Positions 43,313 through 54,209 of a stretch of 64,000 bases of DNA are shown one piece after another. The position numbers were made by a program, and so were the translations under genes. How positions within the stretch are numbered: position 1 is the first letter of the stretch; each line of letters opens with the position of its first letter. The stretch is from NCBI GenBank assembly GCA_022769125.1, contig JALEKN010000022.1, positions 1-64,000 on the forward strand, given 5' to 3'. The notes under the pieces are model-generated. The model saw only the letters and a list, made by a program, of their open reading frames with translations. It was not told the origin of the DNA and did not search any database. This DNA is from Agathobacter sp. (GTDB taxonomy: Bacteria > Bacillota > Clostridia > Lachnospirales > Lachnospiraceae).

Positions 43313-43363
43313 GTTGTCACCTCCTTATTAGATTTTTATAGTGAAATTGTATTATACAATTAC

Positions 43364-43957
43364 CTATTCTGTTTTATTTGTGCTGGCTTCTCCAGCAATA
43401 TTTTCTATGGCATCTGCTGTCCCACAGGCTGTATCTTCTGCAGCGTCCGTCCGGTCACAGACGGATTCTTCTGTGGACGCTCCCGCGGTTTGCAGTTCTG
43501 CCTCCTGCTGCGCCAAGTATTCCGCGAGCAGTTCCTCGTCATCTCCCACGGACGGTGTGAACCGGTTCGGGAAAATGCGTGCCAGCAGATTATTGACCGG
43601 AAGCACCAGATACGCGGAAACCTTGATCCCAAGGACTCCGACAAATGCCATGACCACGTTTCCGAAGTGGAAATATGCGATCAGGAAAAACAATACGGCG
43701 ACGACCGCATAACGTGTTACCGATTTGACTACTGCCATTTTGGATGCGCGGTTCTCATCGTAGAGCGTTGCAGTGTCATAGATGACTGCTGCAAGATGAA
43801 TCGCCATTGCGACCGCGATTGCGACACCATACCACAACCCGATCGTATAATAGAGCTTATCCTGCACGAACCACATACCAACCAGCTGGACGAGCAGTCC
43901 ATATATAAGGATTCCAAGTACCAGTCCGGGCAGTGCATCATTGAGTCTTTTTAACAT
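43364..43957 (-). CDS. ATP synthase-associated membrane protein (subunit I-like)
   Basis: Four TM-like segments upstream of atpB. Confidence 0.6.
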   Translation of the reverse strand: MLKRLNDALPGLVLGILIYGLLVQLVGMWFVQDKLYYTIGLWYGVAIAVAMAIHLAAVIYDTATLYDENRASKMAVVKSVTRYAVVAVLFFLIAYFHFGNVVMAFVGVLGIKVSAYLVLPVNNLLARIFPNRFTPSVGDDEELLAEYLAQQEAELQTAGASTEESVCDRTDAAEDTACGTADAIENIAGEASTNKTE

Positions 43958-44144
43958 AAACCTTACCTCCCGGGCATAGTACGCCCTAAATAATAATCGT
44001 ATTATACCTCTTTTGAATCCGTTTTGTCTACCGAAACCCAATAGACAGTTCATGAAAAATGCCTAAAATTCAGGCGGCGGCTTACGCTATGACCACACCC
44101 GAAAGTGTCTGCTGTGCGCGGTTCCCTGATGCCCTGCGAAACCG

Positions 44145-44363
44145 CTATTTCATGTACTTTTTTGCCATGCGGTACACACTCTGTCCGCCGGCGACCGCCC
44201 CTATGAAAAAGAACGGGATGCAAAGCCAGTTTATACCGGTCTTATTGCCTAGCCACACACCAAACAGCGTACACATAAATATCGGCACAAGCATACAGAT
44301 GCCAAATTGGAACACCATCATAAGTGCATCGATGACTTCCTTTTTGTTTCCTTTTTTGCTCAA
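44145..44363 (-). CDS. AtpZ/AtpI-type small membrane protein
   Basis: Two-TM protein LMMVFQFGICMLVPIFMCTLFGVWLGNKTG. Confidence 0.75.
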   Translation of the reverse strand: MSKKGNKKEVIDALMMVFQFGICMLVPIFMCTLFGVWLGNKTGINWLCIPFFFIGAVAGGQSVYRMAKKYMK

Positions 44364-44380
44364 ATCTGTTTCCTCTTTTT

Positions 44381-44863
44381 CTATAGTGTCAGACTTACCT
44401 GTCTTCCCTTGCTCTCGTAGCGGCGCAGCTTTACTCCTGCCGCGCGAAGCATCCGCTTTGAAGCGATCACACCCGGCGTATTGCTGTACTTATCATCTGC
44501 ATAAACGACTTCCTTTATTCCGCTTTGGATAATTGCCTTTGCGCACTCGTTGCATGGGAAAAGTGTCACAAAAATTGTTGCCCCTTCGAGGCTTCCTCCA
44601 CGGTAATTCAGAATCGCATTCAGCTCGCTGTGCGTGGAATAAAAATACTTGTTATCCTCGCCCTCTCTCGCCCAGGTGAATTCGTCATCGGAGCAGCCGC
44701 TCGGAAATCCGTTATATCCCATAGACATAATCTTCTGCTCCGGGCTTACGATACAGGCTCCGACCTGCGTGTTCGGGTCCTTGGAACGCATCGCGGAAAG
44801 CATCGCAACTCCCATGAAATATTCATCCCAGCTTATATAATCTTCTCTCTTTGTCTGTGCCAT
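44381..44863 (-). CDS. dCMP deaminase (ComEB family)
   Basis: SKDPNTQVGACIV...THSELNAILNY...TLFPCNECAKAIIQ. Confidence 0.94.
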   Translation of the reverse strand: MAQTKREDYISWDEYFMGVAMLSAMRSKDPNTQVGACIVSPEQKIMSMGYNGFPSGCSDDEFTWAREGEDNKYFYSTHSELNAILNYRGGSLEGATIFVTLFPCNECAKAIIQSGIKEVVYADDKYSNTPGVIASKRMLRAAGVKLRRYESKGRQVSLTL

Positions 44864-44934
44864 GTCTGGTCCCCTTTCCGATTGCAAAAAGGCACCATGC
44901 AATTTTCCAATTGTATGATGCCTTATCACTTTGA

Positions 44935-45564
44935 CTATTTTGTTCCGAAGATACGGTCTCCTGCATCTCCGAGTCCCGGTACAATGTACTTGTGCTCATT
45001 TAAATGATCATCAAGTGCGCCGATATAAAGGTCAACGTCCGGATGTGCCTCTGTCATTCTCTTTACACCTTCCGGTGCAGCGATGATGCACATAAAGTGG
45101 ATGTTCTTTACGCCTTTGTTTTTCAGCATCTGGATTGCCTCGACTGCGGAGCCGCCTGTTGCAAGCATCGGGTCAACCACAAAGACCTCTCTGTTTGCAC
45201 AGTCTGCCGGAAGCTTGCAATAATACTCTACCGGTTCCGCGGTATCCGGGTCACGGTACAGTCCGATATGTCCTACCTTTGCAGCCGGAATCAGTTCAAG
45301 CATTCCATCTACCATTCCAAGTCCTGCACGAAGAATCGGAACAACTGCAAGTTTCTTTCCCTTTAATTCCTTTACTGTGGTCTTGCAGATCGGAGTCTCA
45401 ATCTCAACGTCTGTAAGCTCAAGGTCTCTGGTTGCCTCGAAACACTCAAGCATTGCAACCTCACTTACCAATGTACGGAAGTCCTTTGATCCCGTCTCAG
45501 TTCTTCTCATAAGTCCGATCTTGTGCTGGATCAGCGGATGATCCATTACTACTACCTTTGCCAT
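44935..45564 (-). CDS. upp: Uracil phosphoribosyltransferase
   Basis: [31 protein letters not shown]. Confidence 0.97.
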   Translation of the reverse strand: MAKVVVMDHPLIQHKIGLMRRTETGSKDFRTLVSEVAMLECFEATRDLELTDVEIETPICKTTVKELKGKKLAVVPILRAGLGMVDGMLELIPAAKVGHIGLYRDPDTAEPVEYYCKLPADCANREVFVVDPMLATGGSAVEAIQMLKNKGVKNIHFMCIIAAPEGVKRMTEAHPDVDLYIGALDDHLNEHKYIVPGLGDAGDRIFGTK

Positions 45565-45566
45565 CT

Positions 45567-46031
45567 CTATTCTCCTTCGTTTTCGTTTAATAGTTTTACC
45601 AGTTTCTTGATGGATTTGCGAAGTGTCTCATAGCACAGCCCGTAAGACGGAAGTGCGCCACCATATGGATCTAAGATCTCAAGCTCGTCCCCCACAAGCT
45701 CGGTCAGTACCTGGATATCCTCTTCCTTGTCCTCTCCGTAGAGTTCGAGCAGCTTCTCCTTCTGGGATCGCTCCATCGTAAGGATCAGGGTATCTTCCGT
45801 CAGGTCCTCCTCCGTCAACTGCACGGATACGAACCCCTCCATATGTATTCCATTGCTGATGAGAATCGCTTCTGCTTTCTGGTTGATCGGTTCGGAAAAT
45901 TGAACAACCAGTCCTTTCGCCAGCACCTCCACCGGATGCTTCAACGAAAAATCCTCCAGTATGCCCTTCGCCATTGGTTCACGGCTTGTACCGGATTTTC
46001 CGACAAATATAATGCGATTATATGTTTTCAT
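45567..46031 (-). CDS. LMW protein tyrosine phosphatase-like protein lacking the catalytic Cys
   Basis: [19 protein letters not shown] aligns with xVCxGNxCRSPMAEG; DPYGG in place of the usual DP motif. Confidence 0.75.
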   Translation of the reverse strand: MKTYNRIIFVGKSGTSREPMAKGILEDFSLKHPVEVLAKGLVVQFSEPINQKAEAILISNGIHMEGFVSVQLTEEDLTEDTLILTMERSQKEKLLELYGEDKEEDIQVLTELVGDELEILDPYGGALPSYGLCYETLRKSIKKLVKLLNENEGE

Positions 46032-46301
46032 GCAATTACCACCCCATTTTCTCCTTTAACAGATTACCACTTCCGGACTTTTTCGTAAAGAGCCAGATAC
46101 AAATTCCAACTTATTACAGTCATAAATTTGTTGTAGGTTCACTCGGACTTTGTTCCAGTAACCATCTGCAGGCGCATTTAATTCTTGCTTCGCAAAAGAC
46201 GTCTGCTCCTCCCTAAATCATGTCTTTACACTGTCTGGCTGCTGTGTGCGAATAAATCTGTTGCAGGCATCTTGGCAAAATATTATGTGAATTGGGAAAT
46301 G

Positions 46302-47723
46302 TCAGTTAAAATCCTCCATGGTAAAGTTCTTTTTCGATGGTGCTCCCGGAACTCCATCAAGATATAGCTGATAGCGCATCTCTTCTGTTGCGAGGTATTT
46401 TGCCCGGATGTCCTCGGATACCGCCAACCCTTCCGACGGTCCGATTCCATAGTCAAACGGAATCCAGAGCGTCTTTCCCTTGGAATTTTTCACTGCAACA
46501 ACACTCCAGGCGTGATTGATTGCATCATTGGAATTAAAATAGTTTGTAATACCCAGCTGGTCAAACAATAACTGCTCATACATGGCAAAGGTCTGGCACA
46601 CTCCGGTTGCCTTGTTCTTATAAAGCTGTTTCATGGCAAGCGAATCCGTGCTCGGCGGATAGTAGGTGGTAAAGGTGTAATCATAAAGCATACCATACGC
46701 CACATCGTCATGACTGCTGTTGCATCCAAAGTATTTACTGCTTGAGATTGCATAGATCTTCATGGCATCGCTTAAATCACAGAAATTGTCCGTTCCGTAA
46801 AGAACTGCTTCTGCATTATCCAGCAGAAGATGAATCCCACCTTTTTTATATGCGCTGGATGAATAGGTTTCCAGATAATAATACTTCCAATATTTTTCAT
46901 TAAGACATGCCCTTTTTATTTCCTTATCAGCAATAAACTCGTCATATGGCATCACACTGACATACGCTGTGTCACCATTCAGCGTTACTGATTTGATGAT
47001 CTTCTGATAAATATAATTATCAATGATCCAGCCGCTATACCGTTCAGCAAGTACTGCGCTACCGGTGGTCGTCTTTTCACTGATACCGGAAAATTTGATA
47101 CTTGAAACCGTCCATATATTATTTGTCTCATATATTGCCTGATTGTTAAGGCTTCTTGATCCCGAAAACGAATTATGCTCTACCAGAAAGGTTGTATAAC
47201 TATCGTATATCGTATGTAACATACGCTCCGTCTCGTTCGGGTTGCTAAGATAATCCTGATAAAAAGCATCAACCGTTTCTGCCTTTACCATCTTCTTTGT
47301 GTTTTTCCACAATTTCCCTACGAACTTTACGCTGTACATATACAGCTTCGCATTGTCTGTGGAAATGGTATAGGTTGTATAGCCATCCTTTGCTGCTCCC
47401 GTCTTATATTGGAAGAGAACACCCTGCTTGTTTATTTTCTGGACCTTTGCCTGCAGCTTTTTGACCAGCTTCTCGGAAGCCTTTTTCGTTCCCTTTACCT
47501 GAAGCGTCAGGGCTTTTCCCTGATACAGCTGCTTATGCACTTTTTCCGCGGCCGCCTTGTCTGCTTTCTTTACCTTGATTGTGGTGGCTGACTTCGCTGT
47601 GGTTTTGGTTGCTGCCTCCACTTCTGCCCGCTGCACGGCTGTTCCAGAAAACTCCACCGGTGTCATCGTGAGGATGGTTGCACATAATAATGCGGCTATA
47701 AGTGATTTCCATAATTTTTTCAT
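46302..47723 (-). CDS. Secreted transglutaminase-like protein
   Basis: Signal peptide; ATGVCQTFAMYEQLL..INHAWSVVAV..WIPFDYG (C/H/D triad). Confidence 0.75.
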   Translation of the reverse strand: MKKLWKSLIAALLCATILTMTPVEFSGTAVQRAEVEAATKTTAKSATTIKVKKADKAAAEKVHKQLYQGKALTLQVKGTKKASEKLVKKLQAKVQKINKQGVLFQYKTGAAKDGYTTYTISTDNAKLYMYSVKFVGKLWKNTKKMVKAETVDAFYQDYLSNPNETERMLHTIYDSYTTFLVEHNSFSGSRSLNNQAIYETNNIWTVSSIKFSGISEKTTTGSAVLAERYSGWIIDNYIYQKIIKSVTLNGDTAYVSVMPYDEFIADKEIKRACLNEKYWKYYYLETYSSSAYKKGGIHLLLDNAEAVLYGTDNFCDLSDAMKIYAISSSKYFGCNSSHDDVAYGMLYDYTFTTYYPPSTDSLAMKQLYKNKATGVCQTFAMYEQLLFDQLGITNYFNSNDAINHAWSVVAVKNSKGKTLWIPFDYGIGPSEGLAVSEDIRAKYLATEEMRYQLYLDGVPGAPSKKNFTMEDFN

Positions 47724-47842
47724 AACAGAATTCCCTTCTCTTTTGTGAGTGTTGTTGCGGCTTGCGGGGCATTTCCGGCATTTTGTTTACCGCCATACCC
47801 TCTTTGCTTGAAATACCAAATTATAAGGTCATGGATATGACA

Positions 47843-49003
47843 TCACTCAATATCTTCTGCCTGCAACACCTGATGTCCCGCAGCTTTGAGCAGGCGGTTC
47901 ATGATCGCGTTGCCGATGCGCGGGGTGGAAAAGCTCTCTGAATAAATCTCGTCCACGCCAAGCTCGTCGCATTCGCGAAGAATGTGATATAAGTGGCGGG
48001 CAATAGAATCCTCGTCTGCGCGGCTTCCCATAGAAAGAACAACATCTGCGGCAAATTCGTCTGCATTGTCTCCGCAGCATGACGCATCTGCCTCGCTGTG
48101 AGCGGCTCCGTGTTGCGGTGCTCCGGACTCGCTGCGGCTATTTCCGCGGTAGCGGGCTTGTGTCTCGTCTGAGGCGATCACGGCTACACGCTTGCCGGCA
48201 GCTTTTGCTCTTGATGTGAGCAGCTTTATAGCGGAGACAACGGCTTCCTCATCACCCTCGACGATTGCCATGTCCGCCTTTGGGGCATAGTGTTTGTATT
48301 TCATGCCCGGTGCTTTCGGCTTCTTGGTGTCATCCATTGCAATAATTCCCGGATCGATGATGACTTCTCTTCCGATCACGTCAGATAGCATCTGCGGGGT
48401 GATGTAGCCAGGACGGAGCACCATCGGCTTTTCTTCCGTCAGGTCAATGATCGTAGACTCAATGCCGATCCCGACCGGACCGCCATCTAGGATCATGGCG
48501 ATTCTTCCGCTTAAATCATCTGCGACGTGTGCCGCTTCCGTCGGGCTCGGTCTGCCGGAGGTGTTCGCGCTCGGAGCTGCGATCAGGCAGCCACTTTCGC
48601 GGATCAGTGAAAGTGCAACCGGATGGTTTGGCATACGGACAGCAACCGTGTCCATACCTCCCGTAGTGGCATATGGCACAGCCTCACTTTTCCACACGAT
48701 CATGGTCAGCGGTCCCGGCCAGAAGGCATCTGCCAAAAGCTTCGCCTCCTCCGGGACTTCTCTTGCCACACGGGATAGGTCGTCAAATTCTGCAATGTGT
48801 ACAATCAATGGGTTATCAGATGGTCTGCCCTTTGCAGCATATATTTTCTTGGATGCTTCCGGATCAAGAGCATCTCCGCCAAGTCCATATACGGTCTCGG
48901 TCGGAAATGCCACCAGCTCGCCTGCGGCGATCAGTTTGCCCGCCCGCTTCATAGCCTCCTGATCAGGCTTTTTACTGTCTACGCGTAAAATTTCTGTTTC
49001 CAT
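47843..49003 (-). CDS. L-threonylcarbamoyladenylate synthase (Sua5/YwlC)
   Basis: AGELVAFPTETVYGLGGDALDPEASKKIYAAKGRPSDNPLIVHI. Confidence 0.96.
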   Translation of the reverse strand: METEILRVDSKKPDQEAMKRAGKLIAAGELVAFPTETVYGLGGDALDPEASKKIYAAKGRPSDNPLIVHIAEFDDLSRVAREVPEEAKLLADAFWPGPLTMIVWKSEAVPYATTGGMDTVAVRMPNHPVALSLIRESGCLIAAPSANTSGRPSPTEAAHVADDLSGRIAMILDGGPVGIGIESTIIDLTEEKPMVLRPGYITPQMLSDVIGREVIIDPGIIAMDDTKKPKAPGMKYKHYAPKADMAIVEGDEEAVVSAIKLLTSRAKAAGKRVAVIASDETQARYRGNSRSESGAPQHGAAHSEADASCCGDNADEFAADVVLSMGSRADEDSIARHLYHILRECDELGVDEIYSESFSTPRIGNAIMNRLLKAAGHQVLQAEDIE

Positions 49004-49102
49004 ATCTTTTCCCTCTTATACGTTGGAATCCCTGTGTACTGCAATCCTTATGCAAAAACGGCTGCGAAGAATCGCAGCCGCCTATCCATTTAATGTTAAA
49101 AA

Positions 49103-49681
49103 TTACTCCGTGATTGCGGTGTAAGTAATGTTGGTAACGCTATCTCCGTCCAGAATGAATGCAAGTGTGCAGTCGTCCTTCTGGTAGGTCAGCGCGGTGT
49201 CGGTCTCACTGGTAGCGGTGCCATAAGCTGCAACAACGTCATCCTTGCTGCTTCCGATGCAGATACCCTCTGCGGTCTCAACGGTATCGTCCTTAAGCTC
49301 GATCGTGTATACAAAATCCTCGCCGTCCTGTGGATAAGTGCTGATCACAACACTTCCGTATGTGTATACTTTGTCAAGTCCCTGAAATGCACAGGACTCT
49401 GACTCGAAATAGCTGGTCGGCTCGCCGAGCTGGTCAACGATTGCAGACATCTTCTCATTTGCATAAACTTCAACACCGTTTAAGGTGTACACATAACCGG
49501 TTGCTGCTGAAGGTGTCTCTGCTGCCTGAGATTCCGCCGCAGTATCGGTCTCGCTCACCTCAGTATTAGTGCCTGCCGTGCTGCTGCCGTTTCCAGCATC
49601 GTTGCTGCTGCCGCATGCGCACATAAGCAGTCCGCTTACTGCAACACAAGCCATCATTACTGTCAATTTTCTTAATTTCAT
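49103..49681 (-). CDS. Lipoprotein of unknown function
   Basis: Lipobox VSGLLMCACGSS. Confidence 0.75.
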   Translation of the reverse strand: MKLRKLTVMMACVAVSGLLMCACGSSNDAGNGSSTAGTNTEVSETDTAAESQAAETPSAATGYVYTLNGVEVYANEKMSAIVDQLGEPTSYFESESCAFQGLDKVYTYGSVVISTYPQDGEDFVYTIELKDDTVETAEGICIGSSKDDVVAAYGTATSETDTALTYQKDDCTLAFILDGDSVTNITYTAITE

Positions 49682-49705
49682 GATCGTCCTCCTAAAATTC
49701 TACAT

Positions 49706-50782
49706 TTAATCTTCGATTGCATTTGCACCAAAGCTTCTCAGTTCTCCGTACTGTTCAAGCTCGGAATACTGCTGCGCTTTCATCTCGTTGTAAAAGTCAA
49801 CCTTTTCCTGCCAGATGGAAGCATAAGAAGCGTCCGTACGGTAATCGGTCAGATCGTAATTATCCACCAGATACTGTCCAAAGTATTTTGCCATCTTCTC
49901 TGCGCCCTGCGTGTTCAAATGCAGGCCTGCATCATAGGTGTCCTGAGTCATATCAAGGCCGATCTCGTCCTGAAGCGGGATATAATTAATATACTCGACT
50001 CCATTCTCCTCGGCAAACGCGCGCACCTGCTCATCCCACTCGTCGTACCAATGCGGGAACTCGGTCGGTGCTTTGATCAGGATAAGGTCAATGCCCTTCT
50101 CTTTGCAAAGATCAACCATTTTTTGCAGATATCCCATCGCCTTGTCACCCAACGTATAATCCGCAAGCGGAGTCGGGTCCGGAAAATCTCCCTGTGCCTT
50201 GGTATCCACACGCATGTAGTAACCATTATGGCTTACAAGATCCTTGGAAAAAATATGTTCAAAATCATCATTCTTAAGTTCTGACCATCTCGAATGATAG
50301 CGCAAAAGAGGGAACAGATATTCCACAAACGTCTCATCCGGCGTCATCGATGCCTTGATGTCGTTGACCTTTGACATAGACCACTTCATTCCATCGATCG
50401 ACATGCGGTTGTAAGCCTCGTTCTGCGGCTCGTTGTACTTGAGAGCCAGCACGTTAAATACAACAACTTTTGGTGTCTCGTAGCGCAATGCATCCTCAAG
50501 CAGATAGTAGGACTGCCACGTAAGCTGCTGTGCGCTTCCACGGATATAGCTTGTAATTCCGTAATCCTTCCACAGCTCAATCGTGGAAAAATTCTCATAG
50601 ACCTCACAGTCCCCGACAAATAAGACCTCATGGTCAGATTTATCTTTGTAATACTCGGCAATCATGGAACCCTCCACGATTCCCTTCTGATATTTCGGCA
50701 CAAGCAGCCTCTGTGCCACATACAGACATCCCAGCATCAGTGCCAGCACAAGGATGCCCGAAATGATTCTCTTCTTCATCAT
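49706..50782 (-). CDS. SGNH/DltD-like membrane-anchored protein with GDC in block I
   Basis: N-terminal TM; EVLFVGDCEVYENFS; C-terminal DAGLHLNTQGAEKMA; next to MBOAT gene. Confidence 0.7.
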   Translation of the reverse strand: MMKKRIISGILVLALMLGCLYVAQRLLVPKYQKGIVEGSMIAEYYKDKSDHEVLFVGDCEVYENFSTIELWKDYGITSYIRGSAQQLTWQSYYLLEDALRYETPKVVVFNVLALKYNEPQNEAYNRMSIDGMKWSMSKVNDIKASMTPDETFVEYLFPLLRYHSRWSELKNDDFEHIFSKDLVSHNGYYMRVDTKAQGDFPDPTPLADYTLGDKAMGYLQKMVDLCKEKGIDLILIKAPTEFPHWYDEWDEQVRAFAEENGVEYINYIPLQDEIGLDMTQDTYDAGLHLNTQGAEKMAKYFGQYLVDNYDLTDYRTDASYASIWQEKVDFYNEMKAQQYSELEQYGELRSFGANAIED

Positions 50783-50790
50783 GCACCCTC

Positions 50791-52377
50791 CTAGAACTGA
50801 TTATAGATAAACTGTGATGAATCGTATCCCGCACCGTAAGCGCCGAAAATGATCGTGATCACAAATAAAAGTGCCATCGCACCGTAATAGACAGCGGCAG
50901 GCTTTGCATAAAGCGCTTCGCGAACCGGGCCTCTGTGGTACTTATAAAGGCTGACGGAAAGTACGATGACAAAGCCGACCACAAGCACCAGATAATCAGC
51001 GGCGGTTATGCCAAGTCCAAGCAGCGAACCGTTTGTGAATACGGAAAGATCCGCCTGCGTGAACATCGTTCCGACCATTTTAAAGGTAAGCGGAACGTCA
51101 CGGTAACAGTCAAACATACGGATGCAGCTCATCAGAAGGATCGTCCGGATGATACGGAACGCCTCCCACGGTGCCTTGCCCTCCACCGCAAAACGGTGAT
51201 GGAACTTGGCGTAAAGCGGCTCAAGTTCCTGTGAGATCATAATGACAACGAAGTTCATAAGTCCCCACACGATAAAGTTCCATGCCGCGCCGTGCCAGAT
51301 ACCGGTTGCAAACCATACGACAAAGCTTGAAAGGTAGATTGGAACACGTTTTCCGATCGTCTCTCCCAGATGGGCTCTCGACCATTTGGAGAGCTTAAGC
51401 ATTGGTCCGCAGACAGAGATCGGGTAAAAGATATAGTCCGTAAACCATGTACCCATCGTGATATGCCAGCGGTTCCAATACTCTTTGATGTTTTTTGAAA
51501 AATACGGCAGGTTGAAGTTCTCCGCCACGCGGATTCCCATAACCTCCGCGATACCGATCGTGATGTCGATACCTCCGGTAAAATCACAGTATAGCTCGAA
51601 CGCATAAAACAGCATCGCGATAAACACGTAGGTTCCGGCGTACTGATCCGGATTTCCGACGAGTGTGGTAACTGCGGTGATGATGCGGTCGGCAATGACT
51701 ACTTTCTTAAAATAACCCCATAGGATACGGGTAAGACCAAACGAAACCGTTTTGCCTTCGAACTTATGCTCCGAAAACAGCGTCTGCGAGAGGTCACCGT
51801 AACGGCTGATCGGTCCCTGTACCAGCTGTGGGAAAAATGATACAAACAATGCAAGTTTGAACGGATTCTTCTGCGCTTCCTGTTTGCCTCGGTATACATC
51901 GATGATGTAGCCCATCGTCTGGAAGGTGTAGAACGAGATACCCATAGGGATGATCATATCCACAAGCTGCAGTTTTGACGCATCACTTAAGAACGAGTTG
52001 ATATTGTTGATCACAAAATTTGTGTACTTCGTAACCGCAAGTATTCCGATGTTAAGGAACAGACACACCAGCAGAAGGTGCCATTTTCTGGCCTTCATCT
52101 TCGCTTTGTAGGCCTTTTTCTCCTCGCGGGAAAGTGTTGCCTTATTCTCGGCAATGTAAGCATTCTGCTCGGTGTTGATTTTCTCCATCCGGATACTGAG
52201 TACATATGTGGAGATCGTCGTCACAAGAATAAAGATCAGGTAACGCGGATCTGCCAGATAGTAGAACACGTAGCTGAATACCAGAAGAAGCGGCCACTGT
52301 GCGCGCTTTGGCACCAGATAATACAGCACGAATACAATTGCTAAAAAGGCAATAAATTCATAAGATGTAAACAGCAT
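50791..52377 (-). CDS. MBOAT family O-acyltransferase (DltB-like)
   Basis: GISFYTFQTMGYIIDVYRGKQEAQKNPFKLALFVSFFPQLVQGPI; GIWHGAAWNFIVWG. Confidence 0.93.
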   Translation of the reverse strand: MLFTSYEFIAFLAIVFVLYYLVPKRAQWPLLLVFSYVFYYLADPRYLIFILVTTISTYVLSIRMEKINTEQNAYIAENKATLSREEKKAYKAKMKARKWHLLLVCLFLNIGILAVTKYTNFVINNINSFLSDASKLQLVDMIIPMGISFYTFQTMGYIIDVYRGKQEAQKNPFKLALFVSFFPQLVQGPISRYGDLSQTLFSEHKFEGKTVSFGLTRILWGYFKKVVIADRIITAVTTLVGNPDQYAGTYVFIAMLFYAFELYCDFTGGIDITIGIAEVMGIRVAENFNLPYFSKNIKEYWNRWHITMGTWFTDYIFYPISVCGPMLKLSKWSRAHLGETIGKRVPIYLSSFVVWFATGIWHGAAWNFIVWGLMNFVVIMISQELEPLYAKFHHRFAVEGKAPWEAFRIIRTILLMSCIRMFDCYRDVPLTFKMVGTMFTQADLSVFTNGSLLGLGITAADYLVLVVGFVIVLSVSLYKYHRGPVREALYAKPAAVYYGAMALLFVITIIFGAYGAGYDSSQFIYNQF

Positions 52378-52385
52378 GTCCGCTC

Positions 52386-52613
52386 CTATTCATCGCCAAG
52401 GCGCTGGATCAGATCGTACAATGCTTCTGCAGAGTTAAAGTTCTCCGGGATAATCTCCTCTGCCGGAATTACAACGTCAAACTCCTCGTTGATCTCTGAA
52501 ATGATGGAAACGATATCAAAAGAATCAATAATCTTGTCATCGATCAGTGTATCGCATGTCTCAAAATCCACTTCCGGGTGAAGGTCCTGTAAAATCTCTA
52601 ATAATGTATCCAT
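52386..52613 (-). CDS. Acyl/aminoacyl carrier protein (DltC-like)
   Basis: IDDKIIDSFDIVSIISEINEEF phosphopantetheine site. Confidence 0.88.
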   Translation of the reverse strand: MDTLLEILQDLHPEVDFETCDTLIDDKIIDSFDIVSIISEINEEFDVVIPAEEIIPENFNSAEALYDLIQRLGDE

Positions 52614-52674
52614 TTCGTTTTCTCCTCTTGTCTTTTAATTATTTTAAAACCCGTTTGGGCTTTGGTTACATACT

Positions 52675-54186
52675 TTACTCATTGACACGCTTTGCAAGTG
52701 TCACGCGGTCTAATTTGCCGTTTGCGGTAAGCGGCATGGTTTCAAGCTTCTCCACGCGGTTCGGGATCATATAGCGCGGAAGCTTCTCCTTCAGTGTGGA
52801 AACAAGATCCTTTACTTCCATCTCTCCTACATAGAAGAGAACGATCTTGCCCTTTTCCTTATTGTATACACAGCAGGAAGAAGAAATTCCATCGAGCATG
52901 TTGACATTGACTTCAATCTCGCCGAGCTCGATCCGGTGTCCCATGTGCTTGATCTGGTAGTCCTTGCGGGAAACAAATACCAGCTCGCCGAACTCGTTGC
53001 GCTTTCCGAGGTCTCCGGTACGGTAAATAAGCTCCGGATAGCGGTCGTTGAGCGGGTTCTGCACAAAAACCTCGTTGGTTTTTTCAAAATTGTGATAATA
53101 TCCGAGTGTCAGGGACGTACCGCGCACGCAGATCTCTCCAACCTCGCCGTCCTTCGCCAGCTCATTCTTTTCGTTGAGCAGCAGGATTTCAGTGTTATGG
53201 AATGGTCTGCCGACCGGCATTACCTCATCGAGTGCGAAATCCCGGTTGACCTTGTAATAGCAGCACATTCCGGTCGTCTCAGTCGGTCCGTAAAGGTTGG
53301 TAAACTTCGCGTTCGGAAGTGTCTCCTTCCAGATATTAAACTGCTTGATCGGGAATACCTCGCTGCCGAAAGCAATCGTGTGTAGGTACTGCGGAACCAC
53401 CTTGTCAAACGTCTTAAAGGACGAAATCATGGTAAGTGCAGATACAACCCAGCAAACGGTATTGATCTTATGCTCATTTAAAAATTCCACCAGCTTGACT
53501 GGGAACATAAACAGGCTCTTTGGCACGATATAGGTCGTTGCGCCGAATTTCAGTGTCGGATAGAGCTCCTTCAAGCAGGCATCGAAATATAACGGTGTCT
53601 GGTTTGCAAAACGGGTGTCCTCGTTAAACTCCAGCACCTCGGAAAGATTCTCAATGTAATCAATAACAGAACGGTGGCATGCTACGACACCCTTCGGGAT
53701 TCCGGTCGAGCCGGATGTAAACACGATGTAGATCGGGTCAGTGTCAAGCTGACGGTCACGGATGTCTGCCAATGCTTCATCATTGATCTCGGACCGGCTC
53801 ACCTCATCATACAGCATGATCTCGCCGTCAAACTGGAAAGTCTTTGCCATCTCAAGCGTGGAGGCATCACAGATCATTGCCTTTGGTTTTAAATTGTCAA
53901 AAATGAGGTCGATACGGAATCTCGGCATCTCCTCATCGATCGGTACATAATAATTGCCGCCGTATACACAGCCGAAAAATGCGGCGATTGCCTTCGGATG
54001 TTTCTTCATAAATACAACAACCGGTTCATTGTAGTAGCCCTGTTTGTTCAAATAGCTTCCTATTGCGCGGCTGTCATGATATACCTCGCCAAATGTAAGC
54101 CCCACTTCCTCGTTCGCATACGCGATCTTGTCCGGAAGACGTACAACGGTATGTTCCAGATACTCTAATACGTTGGTCTGTTGCAT
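52675..54186 (-). CDS. Amino acid adenylation enzyme (DltA-like)
   Basis: IVFTSGSTGIPKGV, YGPTETT, YRTGDLGK, TANGKLDR core motifs. Confidence 0.9.
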   Translation of the reverse strand: MQQTNVLEYLEHTVVRLPDKIAYANEEVGLTFGEVYHDSRAIGSYLNKQGYYNEPVVVFMKKHPKAIAAFFGCVYGGNYYVPIDEEMPRFRIDLIFDNLKPKAMICDASTLEMAKTFQFDGEIMLYDEVSRSEINDEALADIRDRQLDTDPIYIVFTSGSTGIPKGVVACHRSVIDYIENLSEVLEFNEDTRFANQTPLYFDACLKELYPTLKFGATTYIVPKSLFMFPVKLVEFLNEHKINTVCWVVSALTMISSFKTFDKVVPQYLHTIAFGSEVFPIKQFNIWKETLPNAKFTNLYGPTETTGMCCYYKVNRDFALDEVMPVGRPFHNTEILLLNEKNELAKDGEVGEICVRGTSLTLGYYHNFEKTNEVFVQNPLNDRYPELIYRTGDLGKRNEFGELVFVSRKDYQIKHMGHRIELGEIEVNVNMLDGISSSCCVYNKEKGKIVLFYVGEMEVKDLVSTLKEKLPRYMIPNRVEKLETMPLTANGKLDRVTLAKRVNE

Positions 54187-54209
54187 TGCAGTTTCCTCCT
54201 TTTATTTAT

